A stretch of 64,000 nt of DNA from Phytohabitans suffuscus (GCF_011764565.1 NZ_AP022871.1:4464320-4528319), one strand, 5' to 3'. Positions 9,385-18,005 are shown, numbered from the stretch's first letter. Notes: a model not told the origin generated them from the sequence alone. Translations and numbers: made by a program.

Positions 9385-9546
9385 AATGTGAGGCTGCGAA
9401 ATTTCGCGGGCGGGCCCACCAGGGGTTCGTTCCGCGAGATCCGCTCGGCTATCGCCAAGCCAGCCGGACTGTGCGATGGTGTAGGCCGCGTGCGACCGGG
9501 CGGCCGTCAAGGCGGCGGACAGACCGACCCGGTCATGGAGGGATAC

Positions 9547-10485
9547 GTGCCGAGAGCGCCTTGGCGCCGGCGCCGTGCGACGGACAGTCCGCGCCCCGGA
9601 GGGCGCCGCTGGGCAGGGCGTCTGCGCCGCAGCGGCTCCTTCGCCCGGCAGGTGCTGCTGGTCCGCGTCGGCCGTCGTCGCCCGGAGCCGGGTGCCGGCT
9701 CCACGGTCGTCGCGCCGGCCCCCTACGAGCCGGTCACCGACAGCTCGCTCGTGCCGGTGAGTCCGGCTCCCGCGGGCGCGGCCGTGAGCGATGGCCCGAT
9801 CCCGCTGCTCCCGGGCGAGCACACCCCCGCCCGCCGGGCCAAGTTCGTGATCGTGAACGCCTGCACCCTCAGCAGCCTCACGCTCGGCCTCCTCGCCATC
9901 TTCCTGGCCATGCAGGGCGACGTGCGCATGGCCGCCATCTGCCTGATCGCCTGCGTGACGTTCGACGGCCTCGACGGCGCGCTCGCCCGCCGCTTCCGCG
10001 TGGTGAGCCCGTTCGGCGCCCAGATGGACTCACTGGCCGACATGTGCTCCTTCGGCCTCGCCGCGCCCGTGGTCGTCTACGCCTCGCTGTCCGGCACCGT
10101 GCCCGCCGCGGCCGCCGCGGCCGGCTGCACGCTGGTCGCCGGCTGCGCCGCGATCCGGCTGGCCCGCTTCAACGTCTCACCCAAGGACGGCCGCTTCTTC
10201 TGCGGCGTCCCCACCACGATGGTCGCCGCGGTGCTCGCCGTGGGCGTGCTGATCGAGCTGCCCATGTCCGGCGCCGCCCAGCTGGCCGGCGTGACCCTGC
10301 TGGCGTTCGCGATGGTCTCCAGCTTCCCCTACGCCAAGCTCGCCCGCCTGGTCAAGCTGCCACCGTGGCTGTGGCTGCTCCCGATCGTCGGCGCGCTCGT
10401 CGACCCCCGCCTGACCTTCGCCGTGGTCGTCGCCGGCTACCTGGCGAGCGGCCCGCTGCTCTGGCTCCGCCACCGCCACACCTAG
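9547..10485 (+). CDS. pssA: CDP-diacylglycerol-serine O-phosphatidyltransferase
   Basis: Makes phosphatidylserine from CDP-diacylglycerol and serine in the membrane. The CDP-alcohol phosphotransferase motif is complete: DGLDGALARRF followed by SPFGAQMDSLAD. Several membrane helices follow. I chose GTG 9547 because GGAGGG stands six bases before it; the frame is open further upstream to 9388 but that part is not protein-like. The 312-residue product has a basic, probably disordered N-terminal 95 residues. The TAG stop is part of a CTAG that forms the left flank of a short MITE. A phosphatidylserine decarboxylase gene lies convergently downstream. Confidence 0.92.
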   Translation: MPRAPWRRRRATDSPRPGGRRWAGRLRRSGSFARQVLLVRVGRRRPEPGAGSTVVAPAPYEPVTDSSLVPVSPAPAGAAVSDGPIPLLPGEHTPARRAKFVIVNACTLSSLTLGLLAIFLAMQGDVRMAAICLIACVTFDGLDGALARRFRVVSPFGAQMDSLADMCSFGLAAPVVVYASLSGTVPAAAAAAGCTLVAGCAAIRLARFNVSPKDGRFFCGVPTTMVAAVLAVGVLIELPMSGAAQLAGVTLLAFAMVSSFPYAKLARLVKLPPWLWLLPIVGALVDPRLTFAVVVAGYLASGPLLWLRHRHT

Positions 10486-10539
10486 CGCCTGTATCAAAGA
10501 GTCTGTCGGCGCAGCCCGGCAAGGAGTTTGATACAGGCC
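10486..10539. repeat. MITE-like element, mini form (copy M2)
   Basis: A 54-bp element with inverted ends CGCCTGTATCAAA and TTTGATACAGGCC, flanked on both sides by CTAG. The left CTAG contains the pssA stop codon. Its sequence equals the two ends of the long form at 45494-45653 (read in reverse), with about 106 bp of the middle deleted. Confidence 0.82.
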
Positions 10540-10552
10540 CTAGCCCTAGAGG

Positions 10553-10646
10553 CTCAAACCCAAGAAGATCCGAGCTACCGCGACGTCCGCCGTGGTCCAG
10601 ACCGTTGCTCCCGCGGCCTCGCCCTCCGCGGTTCCAACCCAACCCC
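10553..10646 (-). repeat. Extragenic mosaic block (family B), copy 1
   Basis: On the minus strand this reads through AACCGCGGAGGGCGAGGCCG, GGAGCAACGGTCTGGACC, GGCGGACGTCGCGGTAGCTC and GATCTTCTTGGGT. Close copies occur on the plus strand at about 29062-29150, 53485-53578 and 55305-55388, and a fragment at 16625-16655. It is non-coding as far as I can see. The 10486-11056 interval between the convergent pssA and psd genes holds no gene, only this block, a MITE and two hairpins. Confidence 0.7.
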
Positions 10647-10667
10647 ACCGGTCCAGGTCCGTCCACA

Positions 10668-10715
10668 GATCGTGGTACGAAACTGCCCCCATAGGGGCAG
10701 ATCTATACCACGATC
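10668..10715. repeat. REP-like palindrome (hairpin family C), copy 1
   Basis: GATCGTGGTA ... CTGCCCC-loop-GGGGCAG ... TACCACGATC: a 10-bp outer stem, an internal loop and a 7-bp inner stem. A second copy with the same stems is at 53297-53344 and a variant at 10874-10926. It lies between convergent genes. It may act as a terminator or RNA-stability element; it lacks a T-run. Confidence 0.7.
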
Positions 10716-10829
10716 CACTGGAATTGCTCCTCGCGCCTTTCTGCAAGCGGACAAACCAGCAGAAAAGCTCACCACGTTCGCCCGTGCCGGCGGAGCCGGC
10801 CCAGGCCGATCGCGGATCTGGTCACGGGG

Positions 10830-10885
10830 ATGGCGTCGGCGTCGAAATCACCTGGTTTGTGCCTGTCCGTGAGGTGATCGTGGAC
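10830..10885 (+). repeat. Extragenic mosaic block (family D), copy 1
   Basis: About 55 bp containing GGCGTCGAAATCACCTGG, TTTGTGCCTGTCCGTGAGG and TGATCGTGGACG. Related copies are at about 53009-53057 (plus) and 53218-53263 (minus). The block leads into a GATCGTGG hairpin here and near 53057. Confidence 0.5.
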
Positions 10886-10926
10886 GCTGATGGCCCCCAA
10901 CAGGGGCAGCTGAGATCCACGATCAC
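10874..10926. repeat. REP-like palindrome (hairpin family C), variant
   Basis: GTGATCGTGGA at 10874 pairs with TCCACGATCAC ending 10926, with an inner GCCCCC/GGGGC stem around the loop. It is the same design as the hairpin 150 bp upstream but with different middle sequence. Confidence 0.65.
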
Positions 10927-11056
10927 GGCGACTGACCGGCGGTGGCGGCGATCACGGTTCGCGGCTCGGACCCACGGACGCTGCGCGATCCGATCAGGCC
11001 CCAACCCCGAGCGCTAGCGAGCCGCCGGCCGGAGTGGTGCCCGCGGGAGCGTGCGG

Positions 11057-12262
11057 TCAGCGCCAGCGGGCGATGACCGAGGTGCCGCCCGCGACCCTGT
11101 CGCCGGGGGCGACCAGGGCTTCGGCGGACGCGCCTGGCAGGTAGACGTCGGTGCGCGAGCCGAAGCGGATCAGGCCGAAGCGTTCGCCCTTGGCGAGCAG
11201 GGCGCCCACCGGGGCGCGCTGCACGATCCGGCGGGCTATCAGGCCCGTGCGCTGGGCGACCACCACGGTGCCGCGGGGGGTGTCCAGCACCGTGTAGGCC
11301 GCGACGTTGTGCTCGGCCTCGGGGCGCATCGCCGCGGCGAAGCCGCCGTCGGTGACGAAGTGGTCGACCACGCGGCCGGCGACCGGGGCGCGGTTGACGT
11401 GCACGTCGAGTACCGACAGGAAGACCGCCACCCGCAGGAACTCCTCCGGGCCGAACCGCTCGTCGTGCAGCCGCTCGACGGAGAGCACCTTGCCGTCGCT
11501 CGCCGCTACGATCGCCGACTGGTCCTCGGGCACGTCACGCTGCGGGTCGCGGAAGAAGGCCGCCACCGGCGTGGCCGCGAGTGCCGGCACCAGCCACAGC
11601 CGCGACTTGGGGCGGGCCAGCCGGGTGAGCGCGGCCAGGCCGAGCGCGATGCCGGCGGCGGCCACGCCGTTGGAGTCGATGTGCATGGTGCGGGTCAGCG
11701 GCACGCTCGACGGCCGGTACGCCGGCGCGACGTGACCGGCCAGTGCCGCGTCCGCCGCGGTGAAGCGCAGCCGGTGCACGCGCAGCGGCGGGTTGTTGCG
11801 CACCACGAGGTCGGAGCCGACGCCGAAGAGCGCGGCCTGCCGGTCGAGCTCGGCCGCGGCGCCCCCGGTGAGCCCGGTCGCCACCGACAGCACTCCGCCG
11901 TCGACGAGGTACTTGGTGAGGCCCTCGATCGTGGTCCTGGCCTCCTCGGCGGAGCCCCGCAGCGGCTCGGCCACGATCACCACGTCGGCGGGGTCGGCCT
12001 CGGCGAGGGAGTCCACCACCCGTACCCGCTCGGCCACCCACCGGCTCTGGGCCGCGATGTGGTCGCGGAGGGCGCCCACCGCGGCGGCCTCCGCCGGTAC
12101 GGCGGTGAGCGTGTCGCCGGGCAGCATGCCCTCGACGGCGGCCGCCAGGACGGCGGAGCGGCCGTGCGCGCCGACGACGAGGCCGGACTTCGGGCCGTTG
12201 TGGCGGGCCAGCTCGGAGGCGAGGGTGCGCGCGGCACGCGCGGCGGTGCGGGTCTGGTTCAC
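11057..12262 (-). CDS. psd: Phosphatidylserine decarboxylase with N-terminal extension
   Basis: Converts phosphatidylserine to phosphatidylethanolamine and pairs with pssA on the opposite strand. Start is GTG/ATG at 12262. The C-terminal half carries the decarboxylase core: DGKVLSVERLHDERF, VFLSVLDVHVNRAPVAG, the conserved histidines, and near the C-terminus RFGSRTDVYLP, whose Gly-Ser is the expected self-cleavage site that makes the pyruvoyl group. At 401 residues it is roughly twice the size of the short actinobacterial enzyme. Residues about 1-180 resemble a Rossmann/methyltransferase-like fold (SGLVVGAHGRSAVLAAA, DVVIVAEPLRG), of unknown role. Confidence 0.9.
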   Translation of the reverse strand: MNQTRTAARAARTLASELARHNGPKSGLVVGAHGRSAVLAAAVEGMLPGDTLTAVPAEAAAVGALRDHIAAQSRWVAERVRVVDSLAEADPADVVIVAEPLRGSAEEARTTIEGLTKYLVDGGVLSVATGLTGGAAAELDRQAALFGVGSDLVVRNNPPLRVHRLRFTAADAALAGHVAPAYRPSSVPLTRTMHIDSNGVAAAGIALGLAALTRLARPKSRLWLVPALAATPVAAFFRDPQRDVPEDQSAIVAASDGKVLSVERLHDERFGPEEFLRVAVFLSVLDVHVNRAPVAGRVVDHFVTDGGFAAAMRPEAEHNVAAYTVLDTPRGTVVVAQRTGLIARRIVQRAPVGALLAKGERFGLIRFGSRTDVYLPGASAEALVAPGDRVAGGTSVIARWR

Positions 12263-12294
12263 GGGCCCAGCATAGGCGGCGTTCCTGCGCGATC

Positions 12295-12335
12295 AGGGCG
12301 TCCCGCACGCCAGCCGGTGGCGCGTGGGACGCCCT
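12295..12335 (-). terminator. Hairpin downstream of the PspC/toastrack operon
   Basis: AGGGCGTCCC at 12295 pairs with GGGACGCCCT ending 12335, and GC-rich bases extend the stem inward. It lies between the 3' end of the membrane-protein gene (12354) and the start of psd (12262), both on the minus strand, so it probably separates the two transcripts. Confidence 0.6.
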
Positions 12336-12353
12336 GAGGAGAGGTGCTGGACG

Positions 12354-12724
12354 TCAGGCCGGGTTGCTGTCGCGCTTCGTGGTCTCCGGAGCCCCGCTGA
12401 CCGGCGGCAGGTACGGCGGCTGCGGCCCGGCGAGCAGCTCCCGCACGATGTCGGCGTGCAGCTCGGCGGGGAGGCCGCTGACCGGTGCGAGCGCCGGCTC
12501 GGGCGCGGGTGCCGGCTCGGCCGGCGGCGGCGGGGGTCGCCCCGGCCGGAGCGGAGTGCTCCCATCAGCCCCAGCGCGCCGAGGAAGATGAGCGCCCCGG
12601 CCACGAACCACCCCACGGCCGGCAACGACAGGCTCAGCAGCTGGGCGATGAACCACCAGGCGCCGATGGCGAGGAAGAGGAGGGCGAACGTCAGGGAGAC
12701 GCTGTCCGTGCGGTGCGGCTTCAT
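12354..12724 (-). pseudogene. Small two-helix membrane protein, frameshifted
   Basis: Start ATG 12724 (MKPHRTDSVSLTFALLFL), overlapping the stop of the PspC/toastrack gene by ATGA. Two membrane helices (LTFALLFLAIGAWWFIAQLL and VGWFVAGALIFLGALGLMGA) are followed by a cytoplasmic or extracytoplasmic proline-rich tail ending PYLPPVSGAPETTKRDSNPA. The frame breaks at the G5 run 12532-12536 (plus strand). One more base gives GRGDPPPPPAEPAP and a sensible 124-residue protein; without it the frame runs on to 12293 as low-complexity sequence. No function recognised. Coupled to the PspC protein upstream. Confidence 0.7.
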
Positions 12725-14510
12725 CGGTGCACCTCCGCTGAACCGGCGTTGACCTTGATCGTGATGTTGAGCTTGCCGCCGCCCTCGCCGTCGGGACCGA
12801 GGTCGACGATCTCCCCGGGCGAGGTCTGGAAGCCGCTCGACCTGTTGTCGAAGATCTGCGCGTCACCCGCGTTGACCTCGGCGTGCACCGTCGTGTCCAC
12901 ATCGGGCGGCACGATCACCTTCAGGTCGCCGAAGCTCACGTGTACGGTGATCGCCTCGTTCTGGTCGGTGAAGTCCACCTTGGACAGGTCGAGGACCGCG
13001 CTGCCGAAGTTGTGCTCGTACCGCTCGGCCATGGTCTGCGCGCTGACCGGCTGCCAGTAGACGTCGCTGCCGGAGGTCTCGTACCGGCCGACCTCGTGCT
13101 CCGCGATGGTCGAGATGCCCAGCGCCGCCGCGGCGACGAAGCCGAGCGCGATCAGCCACCGGGCCCGGCCGAACCAGGATCCGACCAGCAGGCCGAGCCC
13201 GACCGTGACGAGCACCCCGAAGAAGTAGGTCGAGGGCTTGACGCTCACGAAGTTGGCCAGGTCGAGCGCTGCCACGAGGCCGAGCGCCACGAAGATCAGC
13301 GAGAACGTGGCGGCACCGAGCGGCGAGCGCTCCTTGGGCGGCTTCGGCGGCTTGGGGGCGGCGCCGGCGGGGCGCTGTAGCTGGGCGGGTAGTGCCCCGG
13401 CCCCGCGTACGGCCCGTGCGGCGCGAACGGCGGGCGGTATCCACCGGGCGGCGGCCCGGGTGGCGCCGGCGGGAAGGGCGGGCCCGACCGGTGTGGCGGG
13501 CGCGGCGGCATCGGCGGGGAGCCGGGAGGTCGCATGGGCGGCACCGGGGGGATCGGAGGCACCGGCGGAGGTGCCGAGGGCGGGGGAGGGAAGGTGGCCG
13601 TCGAGGGGTACGGCCCGGAGCGTGCCGGCTGGGCGGGGCCCGGAGCCGGCGGATGCGGGTAGTGCGGTGCGGACGGCTGTGGCTGCCACGGCCGCCCCGC
13701 CCCGAACGGCACCTCACCCCCGCCGGGTGCCACCGGGGCGGAGCGGCCAGGCTTCCGGCTGAGCAGCAGTGCCCCACCGATGAGCACCGCGGCGCCCAGC
13801 ACCACCGCCCGGAAGCCGTCCGTGACGATCAGACCGAACATCACCACGACCAGGACGCCGAGGACGATCACCATGATCGGTGACATGCTCGACCGGCCGC
13901 GGCCGAGCATCGACTCGACCGGCGAGGCCGTGTCGCCCTCGGCCGGGATGATGAGCCACGCGGCGAGGTAGACGAGGATGCCGATGCCGCCGAAGAAGCC
14001 CAGCACGGCCAGGAGCACCCGCCACAGCACCGGGTCGGTGTTGGTGGCCCGCCCGATCGCGGCGCAGACACCGGCGACGTAGCGGCCCTGGCGCGGGCGG
14101 ACCAGCCCGTACCGCGAGGTGAAGGCGGCCATGATCGGGTCGTCGGCGCCCGGCGGAGGAGGAGGTGGCGGCGGAGGCGGCGTGCTGGCGCCCGGGGGCG
14201 GCGGCGGGTGGCCGCCCGGCGGGGGCGGCGGCGCCTGCCCACCCGTGCCCGCGCCGGCCGGTGTCGGCTCCTCGGCCGCGGACCCGTCCCCCACGGGCGT
14301 GTCGCGCAGCGTCGGGTCGGCCGCCCACCGGTCGGCCGCCGGGTCGTCGCGCCGCAGCTCGGCTGTGGGCTCGTCGGCTGTGGGCTCGTCGCCGCCCGCG
14401 GAGGCGGGACCCGCCGGGGCGCCGGCCTCCGAAGGCGCGGGCGTCGCGGGCGAGGGCTGGGTCGTCTCGTCGCCCTCCGGCCGGCGGGCCCGGGCACCTT
14501 CATCCGTCAT
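12721..14510 (-). pseudogene. PspC-domain / toastrack (LiaF-like) membrane protein, frameshifted
   Basis: Starts at ATG 14510. Order: a 130-residue Pro/Ala/Thr-rich disordered N-terminus, a PspC domain (FTSRYGLVRPRQGRYVAGVC through NTDPVLWRVLLAVLGFFGG), more membrane helices, a long Pro-rich linker, four helices (VTVGLGLLVGSWFGRARWLI), and a C-terminal toastrack-type beta domain (VLDLSKVDFTDQNEAITVHV). The frame breaks at the G5 run 13354-13358 (plus strand). Adding one base gives APPPKPPKPPKER and joins the two halves into about 596 residues. PspC-toastrack proteins sense or report envelope stress in Gram-positive bacteria. The gene is divergent from a PspC sensor kinase, so it is likely target or accessory of that system. 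Confidence 0.8.
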
Positions 14511-14672
14511 GTGTTCGATCCTCGCCGCTACCGCACCCGAACAGCCTCAGGCGCCAACCCTGACCCCACCCTGAGATCTTCGACGCCAATGTCCGGGGCG
14601 TCCCCGTGGCCAGGGGGACACCTCACGTGTGACGATCGGTGAGCAGGTATCCAGCAGCGAGGGAGCAGAGCG
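14511..14672. promoter_or_regulatory. Divergent intergenic region of the PspC/two-component locus
   Basis: About 160-220 bp separate the divergent start codons. GAGGA stands about 9 bases before the minus-strand ATG 14510, and GAGGGAG at 14659-14665 could serve the kinase. I see no strong -35/-10 pair by eye. The arrangement makes this the obvious place for binding by the regulator encoded at 15932. Confidence 0.35.
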
Positions 14673-14729
14673 ATCGTCACCGTCGGGACCCAGCAGCCGC
14701 GACTCACCCGCTCCCGCGACCAGCGGGTC

Positions 14730-15935
14730 GTGGCGGGTGTGGCGTCGGGCATCGCGCGCCACCTGGGCGTCCCCCTGGTGCGGGTGCGTATCGCGTTCGT
14801 GGTCCTGCTCCCGCTCAGTGGCCTGGGGCTGCTGCTCTACGCGGCGTTCTGGGCGGTGCTGCCGCTCCAGGTGCGCACGGCCGAGGCCCCGCCCAGGCGC
14901 AACTTCATGCACCTGCTGCCGTTCGTGGCGATCGGGCTGGGCCTCATCCTGGTGCAGACGCTCGCGTTCGGCTTCGGCGCGCTGGGCGTCACCGGCATGG
15001 CCGGGTGGCTGGTCGCGATCATCGCGGTCGGCGCCGGCATCATCTGGCACGAGTCCGACCCGGAGCGGCGCCGCCAGTGGAGCGAGACGCTCCCGCGGGT
15101 GCCCTGGCTCGGCGCGGTGGTCGACGAGAGCGACCGCCGGGCGTTCCTGCTCCGCTTCATCGGCGGCGGCGTGCTCGTCTCGGTCGGCATCATCGGCGTC
15201 GTCGCCGTGTACTCCCCGGCGGAGAACTTCAACGCCGTCGTCAACGGCATCATCTTCGCGCTGGTCGGCCTCGCCGGCGTCGCGGTGGTGGCCGGGCCGG
15301 TGCTCTGGCGGACGTACAACCAGCTGCGCGCCGAGCGCGAAGGGCGCATCCGGGAGATGGAGCGGGCCGAGCTGGCCGCGATGGTGCACGACCAGGTGCT
15401 GCACACGCTCGCGCTCATCCAGCGCAACGCGGCCGACGTCAAGGCCGTGCAGCGGCTGGCCCGCGGGCAGGAGCGGAGCCTGCGCAACTGGCTGTACAAG
15501 CCGGTCGCCTCGCCCACCGAGCGGTTCGCCGCGGCGCTGGAGCAGGTGGCGGCCGAGGTCGAGGATACGTATGCGATAACGGTGGAGACGGTCGTGGTGG
15601 GCGACCGCGAGACCGACGAGCGGGTCGGCGCGCTGGTGGCCGCGGCCCGCGAGGCGCTCGTCAACGCCGCCCGCCACGCCAAGGTGCAGACCGTGTCCCT
15701 CTACGCGGAGGTCGAGCCCGACCAGCTCAGCGTCTTCGTGCGCGACCGGGGCGCGGGCTTCGACCCCTCCACCGTGGAGGATCATCGGCATGGCGTCCGA
15801 GGCTCCATCATCGGGCGCATGCGGCGGCACGGCGGGCGCGCGACGATCATCAGCGAGCCCGGCGACGGCACCGAGGTTCGTCTGTTCCTCCCGACCACGC
15901 GGGAGAGCGTCACCACTGGGAAGGACGCGTCATGA
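14730..15935 (+). CDS. PspC-domain sensor histidine kinase (NarL/LiaS type)
   Basis: A PspC domain forms the input (VAGVASGIARHLGVPLVRVR), followed by about five to six membrane helices, a dimerisation/phosphoacceptor segment with His in AELAAMVHDQVLHTLALIQ (about residue 221), and a HATPase domain (EALVNAARHA; DRGAGFDPS; GSIIGRMRRHGG). The listed GTG start cuts off the first conserved PspC residues (SRDQRVV), which are encoded just upstream with no ATG/GTG/TTG in frame. The real start is therefore upstream, perhaps GTG 14629 with one base missing in the GGG at 14684-14687. Stop overlaps the regulator start by ATGA. Confidence 0.85.
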   Translation: MAGVASGIARHLGVPLVRVRIAFVVLLPLSGLGLLLYAAFWAVLPLQVRTAEAPPRRNFMHLLPFVAIGLGLILVQTLAFGFGALGVTGMAGWLVAIIAVGAGIIWHESDPERRRQWSETLPRVPWLGAVVDESDRRAFLLRFIGGGVLVSVGIIGVVAVYSPAENFNAVVNGIIFALVGLAGVAVVAGPVLWRTYNQLRAEREGRIREMERAELAAMVHDQVLHTLALIQRNAADVKAVQRLARGQERSLRNWLYKPVASPTERFAAALEQVAAEVEDTYAITVETVVVGDRETDERVGALVAAAREALVNAARHAKVQTVSLYAEVEPDQLSVFVRDRGAGFDPSTVEDHRHGVRGSIIGRMRRHGGRATIISEPGDGTEVRLFLPTTRESVTTGKDAS

Positions 15936-16600
15936 CCGACTACCAGAGCGAGCAGGAGCAGCGGCGGCTGCGGGTGTTCCTCGTCGACGACCACGCGATG
16001 TTCCGCGCGGGCGTCCGCGCCGAGCTGGGCGTGCACGTCGACGTGGTCGGCGAGGCGAGCGGCGTGACCGAGGCGATCACCCGGATCGCGGCGCTGGAGC
16101 CCGACGTGGTGCTGCTCGACGTGCACATGCCCGAGGGCGGCGGCCGGGCGGTTCTCGACGCGATGCGCCGTTCGCACCCGCAGGTCCGGTTTCTGGCCCT
16201 CTCCGTCTCCGACGCGGCCGAGGACGTGATCGGCCTGATCCGGGCCGGCGCCCGCGGCTACGTCACCAAGACCATCTCGCCTGACGAGCTGGCGGCGGCG
16301 GTCCGCCGGGTGGCCGACGGCGACGCGGTCTTCAGCCCGCGCCTGGCCGGCTTCGTGCTCGACGCGTTCGCCGCGCGCCCCGACGCGCCGGTGGCCGACC
16401 CCGAGCTCGACCAGCTCACCAACCGCGAGCGCGAGGTCCTGCGGCTGCTCGCCCGGGGCTACGCCTACAAGGAGATCGCCAAGGAGCTCTTCATCTCCAT
16501 CAAGACGGTGGAGACCCACGTGTCGAACGTGCTCCGCAAGCTCCAGATGTCCAACCGCTACGAGCTGTCCCGCTGGGCCGCCGACCGCCGCCTCGTCTAG
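15932..16600 (+). CDS. NarL/LuxR-family response regulator
   Basis: Start ATG 15932 overlaps the kinase stop. Receiver domain at residues 13-125 with acidic pocket VFLVDDH and phosphoacceptor Asp in VVLLDVHMP (about residue 66), conserved Lys in GYVTKTIS. C-terminal LuxR helix-turn-helix: LTNREREVLRLLARGYAYKE, then IKTVETHVSNVLRKL. It should act with the PspC kinase encoded just upstream and probably controls the divergent PspC/toastrack operon; that regulation is inference. Length (222 residues) is normal. Confidence 0.93.
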   Translation: MTDYQSEQEQRRLRVFLVDDHAMFRAGVRAELGVHVDVVGEASGVTEAITRIAALEPDVVLLDVHMPEGGGRAVLDAMRRSHPQVRFLALSVSDAAEDVIGLIRAGARGYVTKTISPDELAAAVRRVADGDAVFSPRLAGFVLDAFAARPDAPVADPELDQLTNREREVLRLLARGYAYKEIAKELFISIKTVETHVSNVLRKLQMSNRYELSRWAADRRLV

Positions 16601-16611
16601 ACAAAGGGGCT

Positions 16612-16645
16612 TTGGGCTACCGCGACGGACATCGCGGTAGCCCAA
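16612..16645 (+). terminator. Strong hairpin after the response regulator
   Basis: TTGGGCTACCGCGA pairs perfectly with TCGCGGTAGCCCAA across a 6-base loop (CGGACA). The stem is 14 bp and starts 11 bp after the stop codon. The right arm overlaps a fragment of the family B mosaic repeat (GGACATCGCGGTAGC), so the repeat may have been recruited as terminator. Confidence 0.7.
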
Positions 16646-16697
16646 TCTCTCAAGAAGACAACCCCGACCACAGCAACCCCTGGAGCGGGTCGTCCAG

Positions 16698-16812
16698 GGC
16701 TCGTATCAAATTCCTTGCGTGGCCGCGCCAGGGTCCGAGTGGTGGCATATGACCGCCGCCACGTGACGCCGCCCGGCCTCCGGCTCGCACCGGCGACTCT
16801 TTGATACGGACC
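16698..16812. repeat. MITE-like element, intermediate form (copy M3)
   Basis: A 115-bp element with ends GGCTCGTATCAAA and TTTGATACGGACC, left flank CCAG. Shares TCAAATTCCTTGC near the left end and CCGGCTCGCACCGGCGACTC near the right end with the 160-bp copy at 45494-45653. The ends are more diverged than in the other copies. It lies five bases from the stop of the PIG-L gene. Confidence 0.75.
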
Positions 16813-16816
16813 CGGG

Positions 16817-17554
16817 CTACTCGGTCCGCAGGACCGTGAAAGCCTCGGCCAGCCGCCCGGCGGGCAGGCCGGCCAGTTCGGCCGTGGCGACCATCCGGTC
16901 GCGCAGCCAGCCGCCGTCGAGGTCCAGGTGCGCGGTCTGGGAGGCGTGCGCGCGCAGTGCCGCGATCTTGCGGGGAAACACCTCCGTGACGTCCACGGTG
17001 TGGTCCGGGTTGGGGCCGCCGGAGTACCAGACCTCGCGCACCACCCAGGGTTCGAGCCCCGCCTCGAGCAGCTCGGGGTGGGCGAACGGGTTGCGGGAGT
17101 CCGGGTAGATCGCGCAGGTGGTGGCCTCGCCGACCGCGAGGTGGTCGGGGTGGCTCGGGCCGGACAGGCGCTCCCACCGGCGCAGCGGGCTGCTGGTGAG
17201 GATGCGGTCCGGCCGGAAGCGCCGGATCGCCGCGCTGATGTCGCGGCGCAGCTCGAAGGTGGGCGTGAGCCGGCCGTCCTGGTAGCCGTCGAGGAAGTCG
17301 ACCTGCTTGACCCCGATGGCAGCGGCGGCCGCACGCTGCTCGCTCTCCCGGATCGCAGGTATTTGATCACGTGGCGTGTCGTCGAATCCTCCGGCGTCAC
17401 CGCGCGTCACGATGAGGTAGGCCACATCGATGCCGGTGTCCACCCAACCGGCTACGGTGCCGGCGGAGCCGAAGTCGATATCGTCCGGATGCGCGAACAC
17501 GGCTAGTACGCGCTGAACGTCGGAGAGTGTGGGAGCGGAGGCAGGAAACGTCAC
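16817..17554 (-). CDS. PIG-L family (LmbE-like) N-acetylglucosamine deacetylase
   Basis: Zinc motif AHPDDIDFG near the N-terminus and the downstream metal ligand in GPSHPDHLAVG. The fold is that of PIG-L/MshB/Mca deacetylases, which remove acetyl from GlcNAc-type substrates; the substrate here is unknown, mycothiol-like metabolism being one option. I chose GTG 17554 (MTFPASAPTLSDVQRVLAVF), though no clear ribosome-binding site is visible; the frame is open to 17719 but the extra sequence does not look like protein. Length 245 residues is normal. It diverges from the peptide importer. Confidence 0.85.
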   Translation of the reverse strand: MTFPASAPTLSDVQRVLAVFAHPDDIDFGSAGTVAGWVDTGIDVAYLIVTRGDAGGFDDTPRDQIPAIRESEQRAAAAAIGVKQVDFLDGYQDGRLTPTFELRRDISAAIRRFRPDRILTSSPLRRWERLSGPSHPDHLAVGEATTCAIYPDSRNPFAHPELLEAGLEPWVVREVWYSGGPNPDHTVDVTEVFPRKIAALRAHASQTAHLDLDGGWLRDRMVATAELAGLPAGRLAEAFTVLRTE

Positions 17555-18005
17555 AACAACCGATGGTACGACGGATCGGGAATCGGCCGTTCGTCCGAGA
17601 AGCCCCTGGTCAGAGCCGTATGATCTTGGCGAAACATGATCTTTACACAGTATCGGCAGCGTCCCGGCAGAATATCGGGTTGATAACGCTCCTTCACGAT
17701 GGTGGGCGGGCGGTGTCACAGTGTCAGCACCTCACCCGCCCCGCACCAGCGCCCAGGAGGCATGGTCATGCACGCAGACGCCGCACCCAAGGCTGTCCGC
17801 GATTCAATAGCCTCCCTGGCGTTCCGCGCGTCGGCGGTGGTGACGACCGATCGAAGCGGATCATCAACCTGCCAGGTCATCGCGCGTACCAGGCGATAGC
17901 CCTCGATGGCAGCGTGACGCCGCGAAACTGTCGGGCGGCACCGACCCGTAGCTGTGCGAAAAAACTGAGGAACGACAGCGAATCACTCAAGGGAGGCCCT
18001 GAGAA
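17555..18005. other. Divergent intergenic region, PIG-L / peptide importer
   Basis: About 450 bp, less GC-rich than the flanking genes. A GGGAGG ribosome-binding site ends about 12 bases before ATG 18006. Candidate promoter-like A/T-rich tracts lie around 17630-17690 (for example GATCTTTACACAGTATCG and GGGTTGATAACG). A possible remnant of a reading frame at 17763-17899 does not resemble a known protein. I see no riboswitch that I can name. Confidence 0.4.

Noticed and set aside
17763..17899. Short gene between PIG-L and the peptide importer
   Set aside because: No ribosome-binding site, no similarity, and several alternative frames are equally open.
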